From Hemicordylus capensis (Eukaryota; Chordata; Lepidosauria; Squamata; Cordylidae), in NCBI RefSeq assembly GCF_027244095.1, contig NC_069657.1, positions 145,634,857 to 145,698,856 on the forward strand: DNA of 64,000 bases. The letters are read 5' to 3'. The position numbers were made by a program, and so were the translations under genes. The notes under the pieces were generated by a model. It made no database searches, was not told the origin of the DNA, and worked only from the letters and a program-made list of their open reading frames with translations. Within the stretch, counting starts at the first letter, position 1. Every line of letters begins with the position of its first letter. This document shows positions 12,081 through 24,160 of this stretch, piece after piece.

Positions 12081-12505
12081 CAGGGGCGTAGCAAGGTGGG
12101 AGTGGGCCCAGAGAGAAGATTTTAAAATGCCCCCCCCTTCACTGAAGCTCAGCTCATGAAGTAAAGAAATCTTAAATGAGGCTGAATAGTGGTAACAAAA
12201 AGCATAGCTATCTATCTATATCCTATGTGCCACAATAGAACATCATCCTAATTTTTTTTTTTTTTTAAGGTTTTGTAAATTGTGGACGATGCAAGTCATT
12301 TAATGGTACTAGAGAAAGACATGCTGTTCTGGTAGCTCCAGGTCTTAACACTCACATCAATTTTGGAGGATGAATACAACTGAAGGAAGCCCGGGCGGGT
12401 GCGCAGCTGGGAGAGTCAGTCATGTGACTTGCCTCTGGGGGGGCCCCCAAGGCAGTGGGCCCCCAGACAACTGTCTCTCCTTGCCCTGTTATAGTTACGC
12501 CCCTG
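12081..12505. mobile_element. hAT-like non-autonomous element with perfect 8-bp target repeat
   Basis: Termini CAGGGGCGTAGC and GTTACGCCCCTG are inverted repeats; GCAATGAG flanks both sides (12073-12080, 12506-12513). No transposase frame. A relative's left end is at about 11583. Confidence 0.85.
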
Positions 12506-12896
12506 GCAATGAGGCATGGTTTTATGCATAGGTACATATCAGAGGGCTTGGCTCTCAAGGGTGCATACCACACACACACCTTCCATAGCCGAGAGCCACT
12601 TTTCCCACTTTATTTCCAGATATTGCCCTTTGTGATTCTCTCTTCATTATAGAAGCAGTATTATTGCTATTATGTCTTCCCCTCCATTTTTATTTTTATT
12701 TTTTTAATAAAAGCCCACTCCCATTCATGCTTACTCAGATGTAAGTCTCAATGTGTTAACTGGGACTTCTTTTGAATGGCACCATGGCCTCACAAAGGTC
12801 TACCAGATAGAAGTTTTTCTCCCTCGCTCACAACTCTAGAACCAGGGGTCATTGCTAGGACATTTAGGACTGACAAAAAGAAGCACACATACCCCA

Positions 12897-12897
<1 letters not shown>

Positions 12898-12947
<50 letters not shown>
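12898..12947. repeat. (CA)n microsatellite
   Basis: About 24 uninterrupted CA units next to a CR1 3' fragment. Confidence 0.97.
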
Positions 12948-12948
<1 letters not shown>

Positions 12949-13264
12949 ACTTAATCTATGGAATTGTCTGGCAGGATGTGGTGATGACCACCAACTTACA
13001 TCACATTAAAGGGGGATTAAACAAATGTATGGAGGACATATCTATCAATGGTTACTAATCTTTATGGCTATAGGATACCTCCAGCTTCAGAGGCAGGATG
13101 CCTCTCAATACCAGTTGCAGGACAGCAACAGCAGGAGACGAGACATTCTTTCATCTCTTGTTTCTGGGCTTCTCAGAGGCATCAGGTGGACCACTGTGTG
13201 AAACAAGATGCTGGACCAGATAGGCCTTGGGTCTGATCCAGCAAGGTTCTTCTTATATTCTTGT
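12948..13264 (+). mobile_element. CR1-type LINE 3' UTR fragment
   Basis: Ends with GGACCAGATAGGCC, GATCCAGCAAGG and a TTCTTATATTCTTG tail. The same sequence appears inverted at 45108-45240. Confidence 0.6.
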
Positions 13265-13265
13265 G

Positions 13266-14770
13266 TATATTCTTACCATGCATGCAAGTTGCTTGGGACC
13301 TTTTACCCTCAATGTATGGACCATTCTATAGTATATCTGGAGATTGCCATTGAACTAGTTAAAGGGCATCAATCATTCACAACCTCAAGACCTGTTCAGA
13401 GTGAGGATACATCTCTAACTCCATATGGACACAAGCGGCAATAATGGACACAAGCGGGAATAACCTGCTGATGGGATGAGGAGCAGGCAAAGCCACCAGC
13501 AATTTTAATGAGTTAACTCACTTTCATTACTGGTTTTCCTCCACACAAAGCTGTACCCCACACTGGAAATAGTAGCATGTAAATTAAGTTCCTCTTATCC
13601 AATTGGCATGAGAGCCCCAACACAAGATTCAGCCAAGACAGGGATGGGGCAAATTAAGAGATCTCATGTCTTTGTTGATGTGACAATAAGTTTGATGTTT
13701 TTCAACCTCTTGCTTCTTTCGAGTTTTTGGTTGTGGGGAGAAGGATGATATTCTTGGCAGCAGTCACAATGACTTTACTGTGCCAATTCGTTTAGCAGAA
13801 CAAGTGTCTGTAAAGCAACAGCAATGCAATGCACACAGATTTGTTGAGTATGCCCAGTGCCACTGAATACAATGATTAGAATAAAAAATAAATAAAAAGG
13901 CAGCAGCCCCTCCAAAAATACCGGCAGTTCATTCATCTGAAACAGCGGAAACTGAGAAACTGAGGTCATTCACACAATCAAAAACAGTGAGCTTCTTCTC
14001 ATGAGCAGTGAGAAGGGCTAGAGGGCAGGCTGTGGGTGCAATTCTTCCTTGAGTGGGTGGATCACCTGCCCAGATGAGCATCAGATCCTGCCAGTAGCTT
14101 CAAGGGTTGGAGTGCCGGGACGTCCCACCCCACTCCCCCCGGAGCTCCAATAATGCACTGCACGAATGCACAGTGCATTATGGGGATTCCACACACACCC
14201 CCGAGTCTGCCATCTGCACACGATCACTCAAACAGGATTAGAGTGATCAAATTCTCCTAACCCCATTTTGAGGGGAGGCTCCACAAGCGGGTTTGCCGCC
14301 GTGGTGCTGCCGGGATCGGGCCCAATCCTGGAGGTTCACATGTGCACGCAAAACTGGGCTAGGCTGATTGCATATAAGGCAGCTTCCTATGTTCCTTTGT
14401 TCCAGCATTAAAAACCACTCAGTAAAGAATGAAAAAGTCAAGAGAGGAAAATAAAAAGATCTTCATCTGATACTGAAAGGACATCAAAATAGGCACCAGG
14501 GCATTTTCCAGACTGCAAGATTTGCAACACTTACAGTGTTGCAAAACATTACAGAATGAGGCAGCAGTTTGAAACTGCGAGTGCAGCGATTCTCAGGCAG
14601 TATTATATGCAACATGACAAGGTTTTGCCCGTCCATATTGCCCGTCACTGCAGCAGTTTTTCCAGGCAGGGAGCTTCCATATTCCACCTCTGGAACGCAT
14701 CCACTGGCCCCTCCTCCTCCTAAATTTTGGGCCAATGGGGTTGTTGAGGGAAAGGAGGATTTATGATGCG
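13266..14770. other. No gene seen; one short palindrome
   Basis: Mostly unassigned. At 14149-14183 ATAATGCACTG and CAGTGCATTAT form an 11-bp stem, probably the core of a small DNA element. Confidence 0.4.
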
Positions 14771-14774
14771 ACAC

Positions 14775-14842
<68 letters not shown>
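14775..14842. repeat. (CTAT)n microsatellite
   Basis: About 17 CTAT units. Confidence 0.97.
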
Positions 14843-14844
<2 letters not shown>

Positions 14845-15597
14845 AAAAAGACCTCTCAGTGCACTTGTGCAAATCCAAAAAAAAGGGGGGGGCGAAGTGC
14901 TATTCCAAAACAATGCCTTTTGTCATTTCAGGCTAGCGCAAGACAAGCAAAGATAATTTAAAAAAAAAAAAATCCAATGGTGAAGGAGGGAGGAGGTGAA
15001 GGGGAGGCAAGTGTTCCTCCAGTGAGGGCGAGCAATTTGAAGATGCGGGTGGGTTGGTGGGGTGGAGTACAGAGGAGAACCTGCACTGTCATTGAGGGGC
15101 AGGCTAACGGAAAAGATTAAAGTATGGGAGAGCTGCCATTTGGAAATTCTGCTCATTTAGAAGTTCTAAAAGAGTTATACAGTCCCTTTTCTACAAATCC
15201 CATTCCTCTACTAAATAACAGCAGATGCTTTCAGGATCAGCACCCAAAAGCATCAGTGAATGGGCGTGCACCTTTGTGCAAAACCTTTTTTTTTAAAGGA
15301 AGGGGTTGGAGAGGGTTAGGAGAGGGGCAGCAAGAGCAAAAAATCGGGAGGTCAGAGACTATTCCCCCTCGCTGCCATCAGCAGTGCCCGCTGCCTCTCC
15401 CACCTCCAGCGGGGGTGGAAGGGAAGGGAGACTATCGCCCTCCCCACCATATGCAGCGCCCGCTGACTCCCCTCCCCCCGTGATGAGAGCTAAACATTTG
15501 AAGAGGCAGGAAGAATCAGAAAAAGTTTAAATTAAGAAAATAGAAAAAGTTCTATTTTTAACAGAAATAGAAAAAACTGTCCATACTACCACACACT

Positions 15598-15840
15598 GCA
15601 GCGCATAGAGTCCGTATCAAGCCTCCCTACTACAGAAAAATACAGCTACTTTCCTGCAACCAATTTACAACACTGTAGGGCAAAATCGCATCATTATAAT
15701 TCGAATCCAGGCATGGGAAATATGAACGGCACCCTTCTGACAACACAGCGACACCAGTGTAGAGACACAGGCAATATGGACAGACACTTAGCAGACACAC
15801 TGTGAGTACGTTGCAGTGTCTAGTTTGGAAAGTGCCCTGT
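15598..15840. mobile_element. Short DNA-element relic related to 21.6 and 25.7 kb
   Basis: Shares AAAATACAGCTACTTT, GAAATATGAACGGCACC and GTTTGGAAAGTGCCCTG with the copies at 21607 and 25674. Left end worn. Confidence 0.5.
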
Positions 15841-16370
15841 GAGCTTCCCTGGGGAGAGCAGTCCACAAATAGGGCATCCACATGGATAAGGCTTTCCCCC
15901 TAAAGATGGCAACAAGGTCAGGAGAAGGGCCTCTCTTAGAAGATCGGCTCAATGTACTCATGTTGGAAGAGGTCACCGCACAGGTATCCAGCCCCCAAAC
16001 CATGAAGGGCTTAAGACGAGGAGCAGGTTTTTGAATTGTGCCCAGAAAATGATCAGGAGCTAATGTAGCTATGTAAGCATTTGTCAGATATTCCCAGTAC
16101 CTGATCCGAGTTAGCAGGAAGCGATAGTTTCCAAAGTCTTCAAAGATAGTCCCACATATAATGCACTATAATCATCTAATCTGGAGGTTACTAGGGCATG
16201 GATAGCATTGGCCAAGAATGCCTGTCCAGAAGGGACAACAACTGGCAAACCAGCTGGAAGGTGCTATGTGCCACAAATGTCATGTGGGTCTCCAATGAAA
16301 AAGCTGGATCTAGAAGCACCAAAAACTGTAAACCTGATCTGTTAGAGCAGTGCTCCTCGCTATTTTTGAA
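15841..16370 (-). mobile_element. Probable LINE-derived relic (CR1/L2 type)
   Basis: Phrases such as AATGCACTATAATCATC and CTGGAGGTTACTAGGGC resemble the LINE at 22.7 kb (AGTGCATTGCAGTAGTC, CTGGAGGTGACC). No clean frame. Confidence 0.4.
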
Positions 16371-16639
16371 ATGGGGGCCACATGGCAAAAAATAACTTCC
16401 AATGTAAGAGCTATTTCCCACCATGCTGACTTCCACACAGTGCTACACTTTCCCCAGTGCCAGAGAGAGGGTGGGCTTTTAAAGAAACAGAACCCTGACA
16501 CAATCATCTCTACAAGGTGCTGGGTGGAGTATTTGGCTTCACAGTTAGAGTCCGAGAGCCACTTTTAGGACTGATGTGAGCTGTTACCAGCTCTCAGGCC
16601 TTGCAATGGAGATCACTGCTTTAGAGAAAAGCAGTCCCA

Positions 16640-18009
16640 TCCAGAAGAGGATAAACTTCACCACCACACATCAAACCAGTCTTTAAGAAGTTTTCATACT
16701 CTCTCTCTCTCTCTCTCTCTTTTTTTTTTACAACAGCAAATTGGTACAGATCAAGGCTTTTACTTGGCCTAAACCACCTCAATGCATCCTAACAACCTTT
16801 TAATCTTCAACCCAAGTGGCAGAAACAGTTTCTAGGAAGAGACCTGGGTTGCCTGCTGACTGGCTGGGGCTAGAGCCATGACTGGGGACCAGCTGGTAGG
16901 CTTCCTGCTTCTTTCCAGGACCATTTACTCATTTATTTCCAGAACAACACCCTGTATGCTATAGGAATGAGGGAATTCTCCAATCAGCATCAAGTCAAAG
17001 CAGCAGGGGGCTCCTTCTCAGCTTGAGTATCACCAGTTGTTCTCCTCAGAGTGGGTATTCATGCCACAGGCTGCAAAAGAGACATGCAGAACATGGCTAC
17101 TCTCTAGGGAATCTGGATTTGGCATCTTATATGCCCTCTCCACCTTGTGCCAAGCAGCTGGAATGGGCTAGGCCAGCGCCACAATGACGGCGTCACAGCA
17201 GACACAATTTTACGGTCAACTTAAGCAAATGATCCATCTGGAGGCAGACTGTCCCACGGCTCTCAGCTTTCAAGGCCAGGAAGCTTCTGGCTGGAGGGAA
17301 GGAGGAGATAAGGGGGAAATGAACACACAGAAAGGAATCAAAAGAAGGGAAATAGAAATGGGAATTATTTCTGTTTACCGACATTTCTACTTGATACTTC
17401 TCAGTCTTCTCAGTCTCTGATCATAGGTGCTGATGGGTTTGGATGGAAGCACTTAGTCCAGTAGGAGTGAGTCTAATTTGGGATGCCCCATGCAAATTCC
17501 TCTGAGCTTTCTAAAGGAAGGTATAGTGAATACTCACACTTTATGTAAACAAACAACATCGTAACACTCAGGTCTCAACTACTGTACTCCAATGTGGTTG
17601 TGATAATGCACAGGATTGGAACATCAGCAAAGAGGTGGAACAAAGTATTGAGATATTTGGGGAGGGGGCAGTCTTCCAAGATGTGTACTGGCCCCAATTA
17701 CATCAGCTTCTTAAGTATCAGAAAGCATAGGCACAATCTTAACCACTATTAAGATTAACCGGGTTACAGCAAGGAAGATCTATCACAGGTCCTCCAAGTT
17801 CTCCAAGGATTTTTTCCCTTCACTAAAGCCCCTTCCTCTGATCTTATGTCTAAATAGGAAAGCCCAGACTGACTCAGTTTCTTCAGGAAAGGTCTCTTTA
17901 GGTGGTCTGTCTTCCATCTGAGTCTCCTTCATGGGTTTGTTTGAAGTAAGCATGTTTTGGATTTCTCAAAATTAAAAAGATAGATGGTATCATTTCCACT
18001 GCTAGCTGA
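16640..18009. other. Unassigned intergenic sequence
   Basis: Apart from a (CT)n run at about 16698-16720 I see no gene or named repeat. Confidence 0.4.
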
Positions 18010-18289
18010 GCAAAGAGGCACCTTTTAAAAATGGTGATTCTCTTTATTTAGCAGGGGAAGAGCAACTGGCCCTATCCATCCCCAGCACAGCATCCCTCCA
18101 GTCAGAGGCGCTCTTACCCCCGGACCTTAGGGCTCCAGTCTGTGGCCTCCAAGTTCCAGGTGGGTCTCCAAAGGCCCAGGTGGGGCTCCTGCCACCACCC
18201 CAGCCTGTGCCCACCCATGGTGCCGAAAACTTCAATAAACTTCACAGCTGGGGGATGTGGGGAGTGAGCCAAGCAGGCGCCCAACCCCT

Positions 18290-18532
18290 GTGGTGGTGGT
18301 GGTGGTGGCAGAGGTGGCGTCGGGCAGAGTGAGAGCAGCTGCTGGGCCTAACTGTTCGGCCCAGTGGCCCTTGAGAACTGCAAGGTGCTCCAGCGTGCCT
18401 GCACAGAGCGTTGCAAGCCCGTGACAATGGGGTTCAGGTGTGCTGGAGCGCCTTGCAGTTCTCAAGGGCCACTGGGCTGAACGGTCAGGCCCAGCGGCCA
18501 CTCCCACTCCACCTGCCACCGCCACCACCATG
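18290..18532. repeat. Imperfect palindrome, about 100-bp arms
   Basis: GTGGCCCTTGAGAACTGCAA near 18362 is mirrored by TTGCAGTTCTCAAGGGCCAC near 18452, and the outer (GTG)n tract by CACCGCCACCACCA. The centre lies near 18417. It sits inside the hAT-like element. Confidence 0.8.
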
Positions 18533-18540
18533 CACTTGTC

Positions 18541-19040
18541 GGTCCTAAGCCAGAGGAGAGCTTTTTCACAAGCTTGGGTTAATGTTCTGGCCTCTGCGGT
18601 TTTGGAGGGAAGACATAAAAGAATTCCCTGGAGGAATTGCCTATGCCCTTGTGGTGCAGGAGTGGTGGAGACAATCACTCATGTTTCCCTCTATTGCCCT
18701 TTCTATACATCTATTCGCTCCAACTGGATTGAGCCTCACCTTAGAAAATATCCAGGTCATTCTGATGAGTATTACTATATGTTGACTATTTTTTGTCAGA
18801 TCGGTATAAGGGAATCACTGGGTTCACAGCAAGATTTTGTGTAGCGGCTATAAAGATAAGGAATGAACAAATTAGTTTTTAAACATTTCTTTTTATATGA
18901 ATATTTATGTCCCCCCCCCCGCTTTATATATCATAATGTTTTATAATGTTACTTCGTATTTAACATTTTCATTAGAATTTTAACTTTTCTGTGTTCTAAC
19001 TTGGTCATGGACCATAAATAAACTTACTACTACTGCTGCT
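18541..19040 (+). mobile_element. LINE 3' end fragment with zinc-knuckle-like C-terminus
   Basis: The frame ending at 18844 has a CPCG-(x8)-THVSLYC pattern, the C-x-C...H...C signature found at the C-terminus of many non-LTR retrotransposons. An A/T-rich 3' UTR follows, with ATAAATAAAC and a (TAC)n tail at about 19020-19040. Clade not assigned. Confidence 0.6.
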
Positions 19041-19858
19041 GCCACCACGGGGGTGAAGGATGTCTGCTCGGCTCACCCCCACCCCACCCCTACCCTTGCT
19101 GTACACATGGCGGCTAGAATTATTCATGTTTTTGGCTCTGTAGTTCTGCGCAGCAGGGCAGCCACAGCATGCCTCTGGGGAGGCCCTCAGTTTTTTGAGG
19201 CCTTTGGAAAATGAATTTTCCCTTTTTTAAAGTCGTGGCAGGGGGAGCGGGGGGGGCTCCAAAGCCCTTCACGTCCAGGCACCCTAGGTGTGCCCCTGCC
19301 TCCAGTGGCTGTTGCTGGTATCTGTCTTATGTTTCTTTTTTAAGATTGTGAGCCCTTTGTGGACAAGGAACCATTCATACACACACACACCACTTTGGGA
19401 ACTTTTGTTGAAAAGTGGTATATCGTCGTATTCATCATATTTGTATAATAACATCAAATTTGCACGTGCTTAGATCAGTTGGAATGTTTGTGGGGAGAAA
19501 AAGGAAGGGGGAACACAGTCCTTTTCCTCAGTGCCTGAATTGTTAAATAAATAAATAAACAAACAAACAAATAAATAAATAAATAAATAAATGACATTAA
19601 TACTGTATTTACCCAAATCCTGGATGGTGCCCCCCCCAAGTTCTTTGAGTTAGAAAGTAGGGGGGTCATCTTAACAGCTTGCTGTGATCAAGAGAACAGG
19701 AGCACCTTGAGTTGCTCTGAGAGGCTGCAGCTGCAGCCCCCCAGAAACAGGGCTCCTCCTCGCCACACCCCTGAGTCCTGGTGCATATGCCATGGCAGAA
19801 AAGCAGATAATGGCTCAGAACTGTCCATGCTTGACCCAGGCTATCTAAAATGGATGGT

Positions 19859-20320
19859 CAGTGCCGCTCTTACCCCTGGACTTCAGGACCGAAGTCCAGG
19901 GTCTACACACCCCCTGGGGGCCCCCAAATCCTCTTTAGTCTGTCCTGGGTGGTATGGTCACCACTTGCCCAGACTGTGCCGGGTGGCTGAGTGTGATTGT
20001 GACTTGTGCTTGGTGGTTTAGAGACAGAGGGGGGAGGGGGGAAAGAAATATGTGGGATGGGAATATGTTAAGTTGTGGTTGGAATGTTTCTGCTAATGCA
20101 TATTTGCATAAATATACCTGTTTTATATCCTCACATTCTTGTGAGTTCAGTTGCTGTTTGTGCCCTCAAGAACCCACATGTTAAAAACACCATGTTTGTC
20201 ACTCTGTGTGTGTGTTTGTGTGTGTGTGTAGGGGGATGTTGCTTAATTTGCGGGGGGGGGGGGGCTCAGAAGGCCTTTAGGTCCAGGCTCCAAAATTACC
20301 TAATAGTAAGTGCACCTCTG
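19859..20320. mobile_element. hAT-like relative of the 18.1-kb element
   Basis: Begins CAGTGCCGCTCTTACCCCTG and ends GTAAGTGCACCTCTG, like the ends at 18103/19298. No matching target repeat is visible, so boundaries are tentative. Confidence 0.5.
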
Positions 20321-20837
20321 ACACACCTGTCCTGAAATAAATTATCACCTAGGTTACAACTAGAACTTTGCACCACTTGTGAAGTAGCCCCTCCCTTAGA
20401 ATCTAGGAGACAAGAAGCATTGGGTTTTGAAAGACCAAGCTTCCAGAAAGCAATCTTCTTTTGACAAGACACACTGACAAGTTTAAAAAACTGTCAGTTC
20501 CAAGTTACACAAATATAGCCACTTTGCTATTCTACTTCTGGACTACCCTCTTTGCTTTTCCTCACTTTTCCTATAGTCCTCAGCACAATTGTGGCAGCAG
20601 CCCTGGGCTTATCCCCCTCATTGCCTCAGTCCCAGCCCTGGTCTATCCCTTTCCCAACAATTGAAGCATTTTGCTTGATGATAAACCTATGAAGAAAAAA
20701 TTAAAAAAAACCCAAGTGACCGTTGCTAGGCCTTTTTCCAAACTGTAACACCAATGAATAACTCTGTCCAAAGTCCAGCCTATTTTCTTAACTAGAATGT
20801 CCATTCATTCAGCATATTAGGGACTGTCATATTAGTA

Positions 20838-21256
20838 CAGTCATCCCTCTCTTATTGCCGTTTCCCCACTATCTGCCACTGGGAAATTGTAACCACCCTC
20901 TCCAACTGCAACACCTAACCATGGTTTGGCTTTTTTTTTTTAAAGGGGGGGGGGTTTGAGGGTGATTTGGGGGGGTCAGGGGGGCATTTCAGGGGTGATT
21001 TTTAGGGGTCAGGGGCAATTTGGGGGGCTTGGGGAAGTCATTTCCGGGAGCCAGAGGTCATTTCCAGGAGTCAGGGGGACATTTTCGGGGGTCATGGGGT
21101 GAGTCTTTCAATCTTTTACTTCGTCTTTGGTCGCTTGGTGATTGCAATTCCCCTAACCCCCTGTTTGCCATTGAAACCAATGGCTCATCTGCCACAAATT
21201 CACCAACCGCGATTGTTTCCAAGAACGGGACCCTTGCAGTTGGCAAGGGATAACTG
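20838..21256. mobile_element. Mariner/Tigger-like MITE with TA target repeat
   Basis: Termini CAGTCATCCCTC and AAGGGATAACTG are inverted repeats flanked by TA on both sides. The interior carries G-rich tandem motifs of the GGGGTCAGGGG type (about 20945-21105). No transposase. Confidence 0.7.
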
Positions 21257-21606
21257 TAATACAAGTATGGACCTGCAACAAAACATTGCAGTATATTCCT
21301 GGTGTGCATGTGTTACCTGAACCTGTGGCTGATCATGGTGAAAAAAGAAAAGTTAGTAAAGGCAGGAATCCCTGCTGTAACATAGGCAAACCCTCCCCCT
21401 GTTTTCTGGGTTGGGGGGCATAGGTGCTCAGTCCCAGCTGCTTTTCAAATCCTTTTCCCCAGAATCACAAAGCTATGAAATGGCCGGTGAGATCCTCTCA
21501 CCCCACAGAATGTTTTTCAAACCTTTCCCCCTTGGAAGAAAGGATTTGTTACTGTCTCAGGGAATATTCTTCAAGCTGAGAAATTTCCCACTCTTTTTGT
21601 TCAAGC

Positions 21607-21912
21607 CAGGGCGCTTCCAGCTTACACGCTACAACAGTGGTGAAAAGCTTCAGCTTGGCAGGATCGTATTGAAAACGATCCCCAGAATCTCAAACTCCTA
21701 CAACAGGAAAATACAGCTACTTTTTTGCAATGCACACACAATGTTGTAGCCCTATAACACAAAGATAAAACCTGGAAGAAGGCATCGGAAATGTGAACGG
21801 CACCTTGATGTCAGCACAGGGACTGCGGTGTTACAACATAGGAAATACAGAAGCACACGTAGCAGATCCAAAGTGACACTGTTGTAGGGTTTAATTTGGA
21901 AAGCATCCTGAC
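21607..21912. mobile_element. DNA element with CAGGGCGCTTCCAG terminus
   Basis: Left end CAGGGCGCTTCCAG and right end TTTGGAAAGCATCCTG are inverted repeats. Related to 25674-26013. No target repeat recognised. Confidence 0.55.
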
Positions 21913-22621
21913 TTCTCTCACTCCTCACCACAATTCCATTAGCTCTGCCCACCTGCTTGTCTGCTGTAACTGAACTCTGAGCTCATGAACATTCCATCCT
22001 ATCAACTTACATGGGGGGGAGGTGGTGACCCCCTTATTCTTTCTTCTACAGATTTTTTGGAAATTGACATACCTGTGGGTCACCCCAAGTCTTCTGGTAC
22101 CTCCCATTCACCTGCATATGCTCCAGTTATGTATTCATAATGATCAAAACATTTCCAGCTCTTTCAAAAACAAATGTAAGAAAATACATGAGAGATCATT
22201 ACCTATGTGAATGGGAGCTGATGACATGAAGCTTCATGGTAGCATGCTTCTCCACTCTCAGCTCTTTATGTGTGAGGTTTATTTGTGAGATTTGTTCCAA
22301 TATTCCTCCCTACTCACATCTTTCAGCCTTGTGGTATGGAATAGAGAGAAACTAGCCAAGCATATGAAGACAATTTCACACATTACTAAATTTCTATACG
22401 GAAGGTATATCCAAGTTACAATTTTGCCATGTGTAAAATGGCTTCATAACAATGAAATGGTGAAATGTAACTCTGACAGCGGTGGTAGCTCAAGACCACT
22501 GCACACCCGAGGTAGAGCACCAAGTGTTGCTGCCCACATGCACCTTCCTCTCCTCTCTCCCTTTTTTCAAGCAGCAGCACTGATAGCTGCTGCTTGCTGT
22601 CTTGCACATGCATGTACTCTG

Positions 22622-24160
22622 CTCAGAAACTTATCGGCAGCCAGTGTAGCTCTTTTAAGATAGGAGTGATATGGTCTCTCCGAAATGACCCAGAGACCAA
22701 TCTGGCCGCCGCATTCTGGACTAACTGCAGTTTCCAGACTATGTACGAAGGCAGCCCCACATAGAGTGCATTGCAGTAGTCAAGTCTGGAGGTGACCAGC
22801 AGATGTACTACTGTTCTGAGGTCATTTATCTCAAGAAATGGACGCAGCTGGCATATTAACCAAAGCTGATAAAAGGCACCTCTGGCCACTGCCTCAACAT
22901 GGGACACCAGGGAGAGTTTTGTATCCAGAAGCATCTCCACTGTGTACCTGTTCCTTCTGGGGAAGAGTGACCCCATCCAGAACTGGCAGATCAAAATCAT
23001 ATCCCGAGTTCCGACCCAGCACAATAAGTACCTCCATCTTATTTGGATTCAGTCTCAGTTTGCTACCTCTCATCCAGCCCATCACTACCTCCAGGCAGGC
23101 ATTTAGGGAGGTTATGCCTTCTCCCGATGATGTTGACATGAATAAATAGATTTGGGTGTCATCAGCATACTGCTAATACCCTGCACCCAATCTCCTGATG
23201 ATCTCTCCCAGTGGTTTCATGTAGATGTTAAACAACATCGGAGACAATATGGAGCCCTGAGGGACACCATACCAATGTTCAGTTTTTGAAGAACAACAGT
23301 CCCCGAGAGACACCATCTGGAATCTGCCCGAGAGGTAAGAGTGGAATCACTGCAAAGCAGTGCCTCCCACCCCAACCCCCTCAGACACTCCAGAAGGATA
23401 CTATGATCGATAGTATCGAAAGCTGCCAAGAGGTCCAAAAGGACTAACAGAGTCACACTTCCCCTGTCAATTACCAATTGGAGATCATCCATAAGGTCGA
23501 CCAAGGCAGTCTCTGCCCCATAGCCCACCCGAAAGCCAGTCTGAAACGGGTCTAGATAATCAGTTTCATCCAAGACTGCCTGGAGTTGGGAGGCCATCAC
23601 CCTCTCAATTACCTTGACCAGCCATGGAAGGTTGGAGACAGGCCTATAGTTGCTCAGCGCCGAGGAATCCAGGGCAGGCTTCTTCAGAAGTGATCTAATA
23701 ATTGCCTCCTTAAGGCAAGGAGGCATCTTGCCCTCCCTCAGAGAAGAATTTATGATCTCTACCAGGCCTTCTACGACAACCTCCCTGCCAGATAGTATTA
23801 GCCACATCGGCCAAGGGTCAAGAGAACAGGTGGTAGGCCGCATTGCTCCAAGCAGCTTATCCACATCCTCACGAGTCACAAACTGAAACTGATCCAGCCT
23901 AACCACATAAGAGGAGTTGCTGGACACCTCCAATTCAGACACTGCAGTAATTGTGGGCTCTAAAGCCAAGTCGGCCTGAATACAAGAGATTTTATCCACA
24001 AATTTCAAATTATTCTTTGACTTCCCTTTTGGAAACACATTAACAAAAAATTCTGTTACATATATTAAATTTCTTGAACTTTCCAATGATTGTATGCAAT
24101 CATGACTTTGCCGGGTCACTGATGGGCCTCACTTACTAGTTTTAAATATAGGGAAAGGTG
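22622..24160 (-). mobile_element. CR1/L2-type LINE ORF2, reverse transcriptase relic
   Basis: On the minus strand 24119-23217 is open for 300 codons and encodes reverse transcriptase blocks YRPVSNLPWLVKVIERV, LDPFQTGFRVGYGAETAL and LLDLLAAFDTIDHSILL. After a frame change the catalytic YADDTQIYL is encoded near 23150-23180, then SRLDYCNALYVGLP and VQNAAARL to LHWLPI at about 22640. The endonuclease domain (5') and the last part of ORF2 with the 3' UTR are missing, and at least two frame changes are present. Dead fragment. Confidence 0.85.

Larger units (their letters stand above)
18103..19298. mobile_element. hAT-like element, 1.2 kb, perfect 8-bp target repeat, composite interior
   Basis: Starts CAGAGGCGCTCTTACC and ends GGTGTGCCCCTG; the ends are imperfect inverted repeats (GGACCT near the left end, ACGTCCAGG near the right). 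CCTCCAGT is duplicated at 18095-18102 and 19299-19306. Inside are a long palindrome (18290-18532) and a LINE 3' end (about 18541-19040). No transposase. Confidence 0.85.
18010..19420 (+). mobile_element. LINE 3' UTR split by a hAT-like insertion
   Basis: 18010-18102 and 19307-19420 are collinear with the reverse strand of 840-1115, which is uninterrupted at this point. The intervening 1.2 kb is the hAT-like element at 18103. Confidence 0.65.

Noticed and set aside
12776-13058. His/Thr-repeat open frames
   Set aside because: Translations of the (CA)n microsatellite.
18232-18678. 148-codon minus-strand open frame
   Set aside because: It spans a palindrome and triplet repeat inside a hAT-like element; His runs come from (GTG)n. 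The real coding remnant is the + strand LINE C-terminus.
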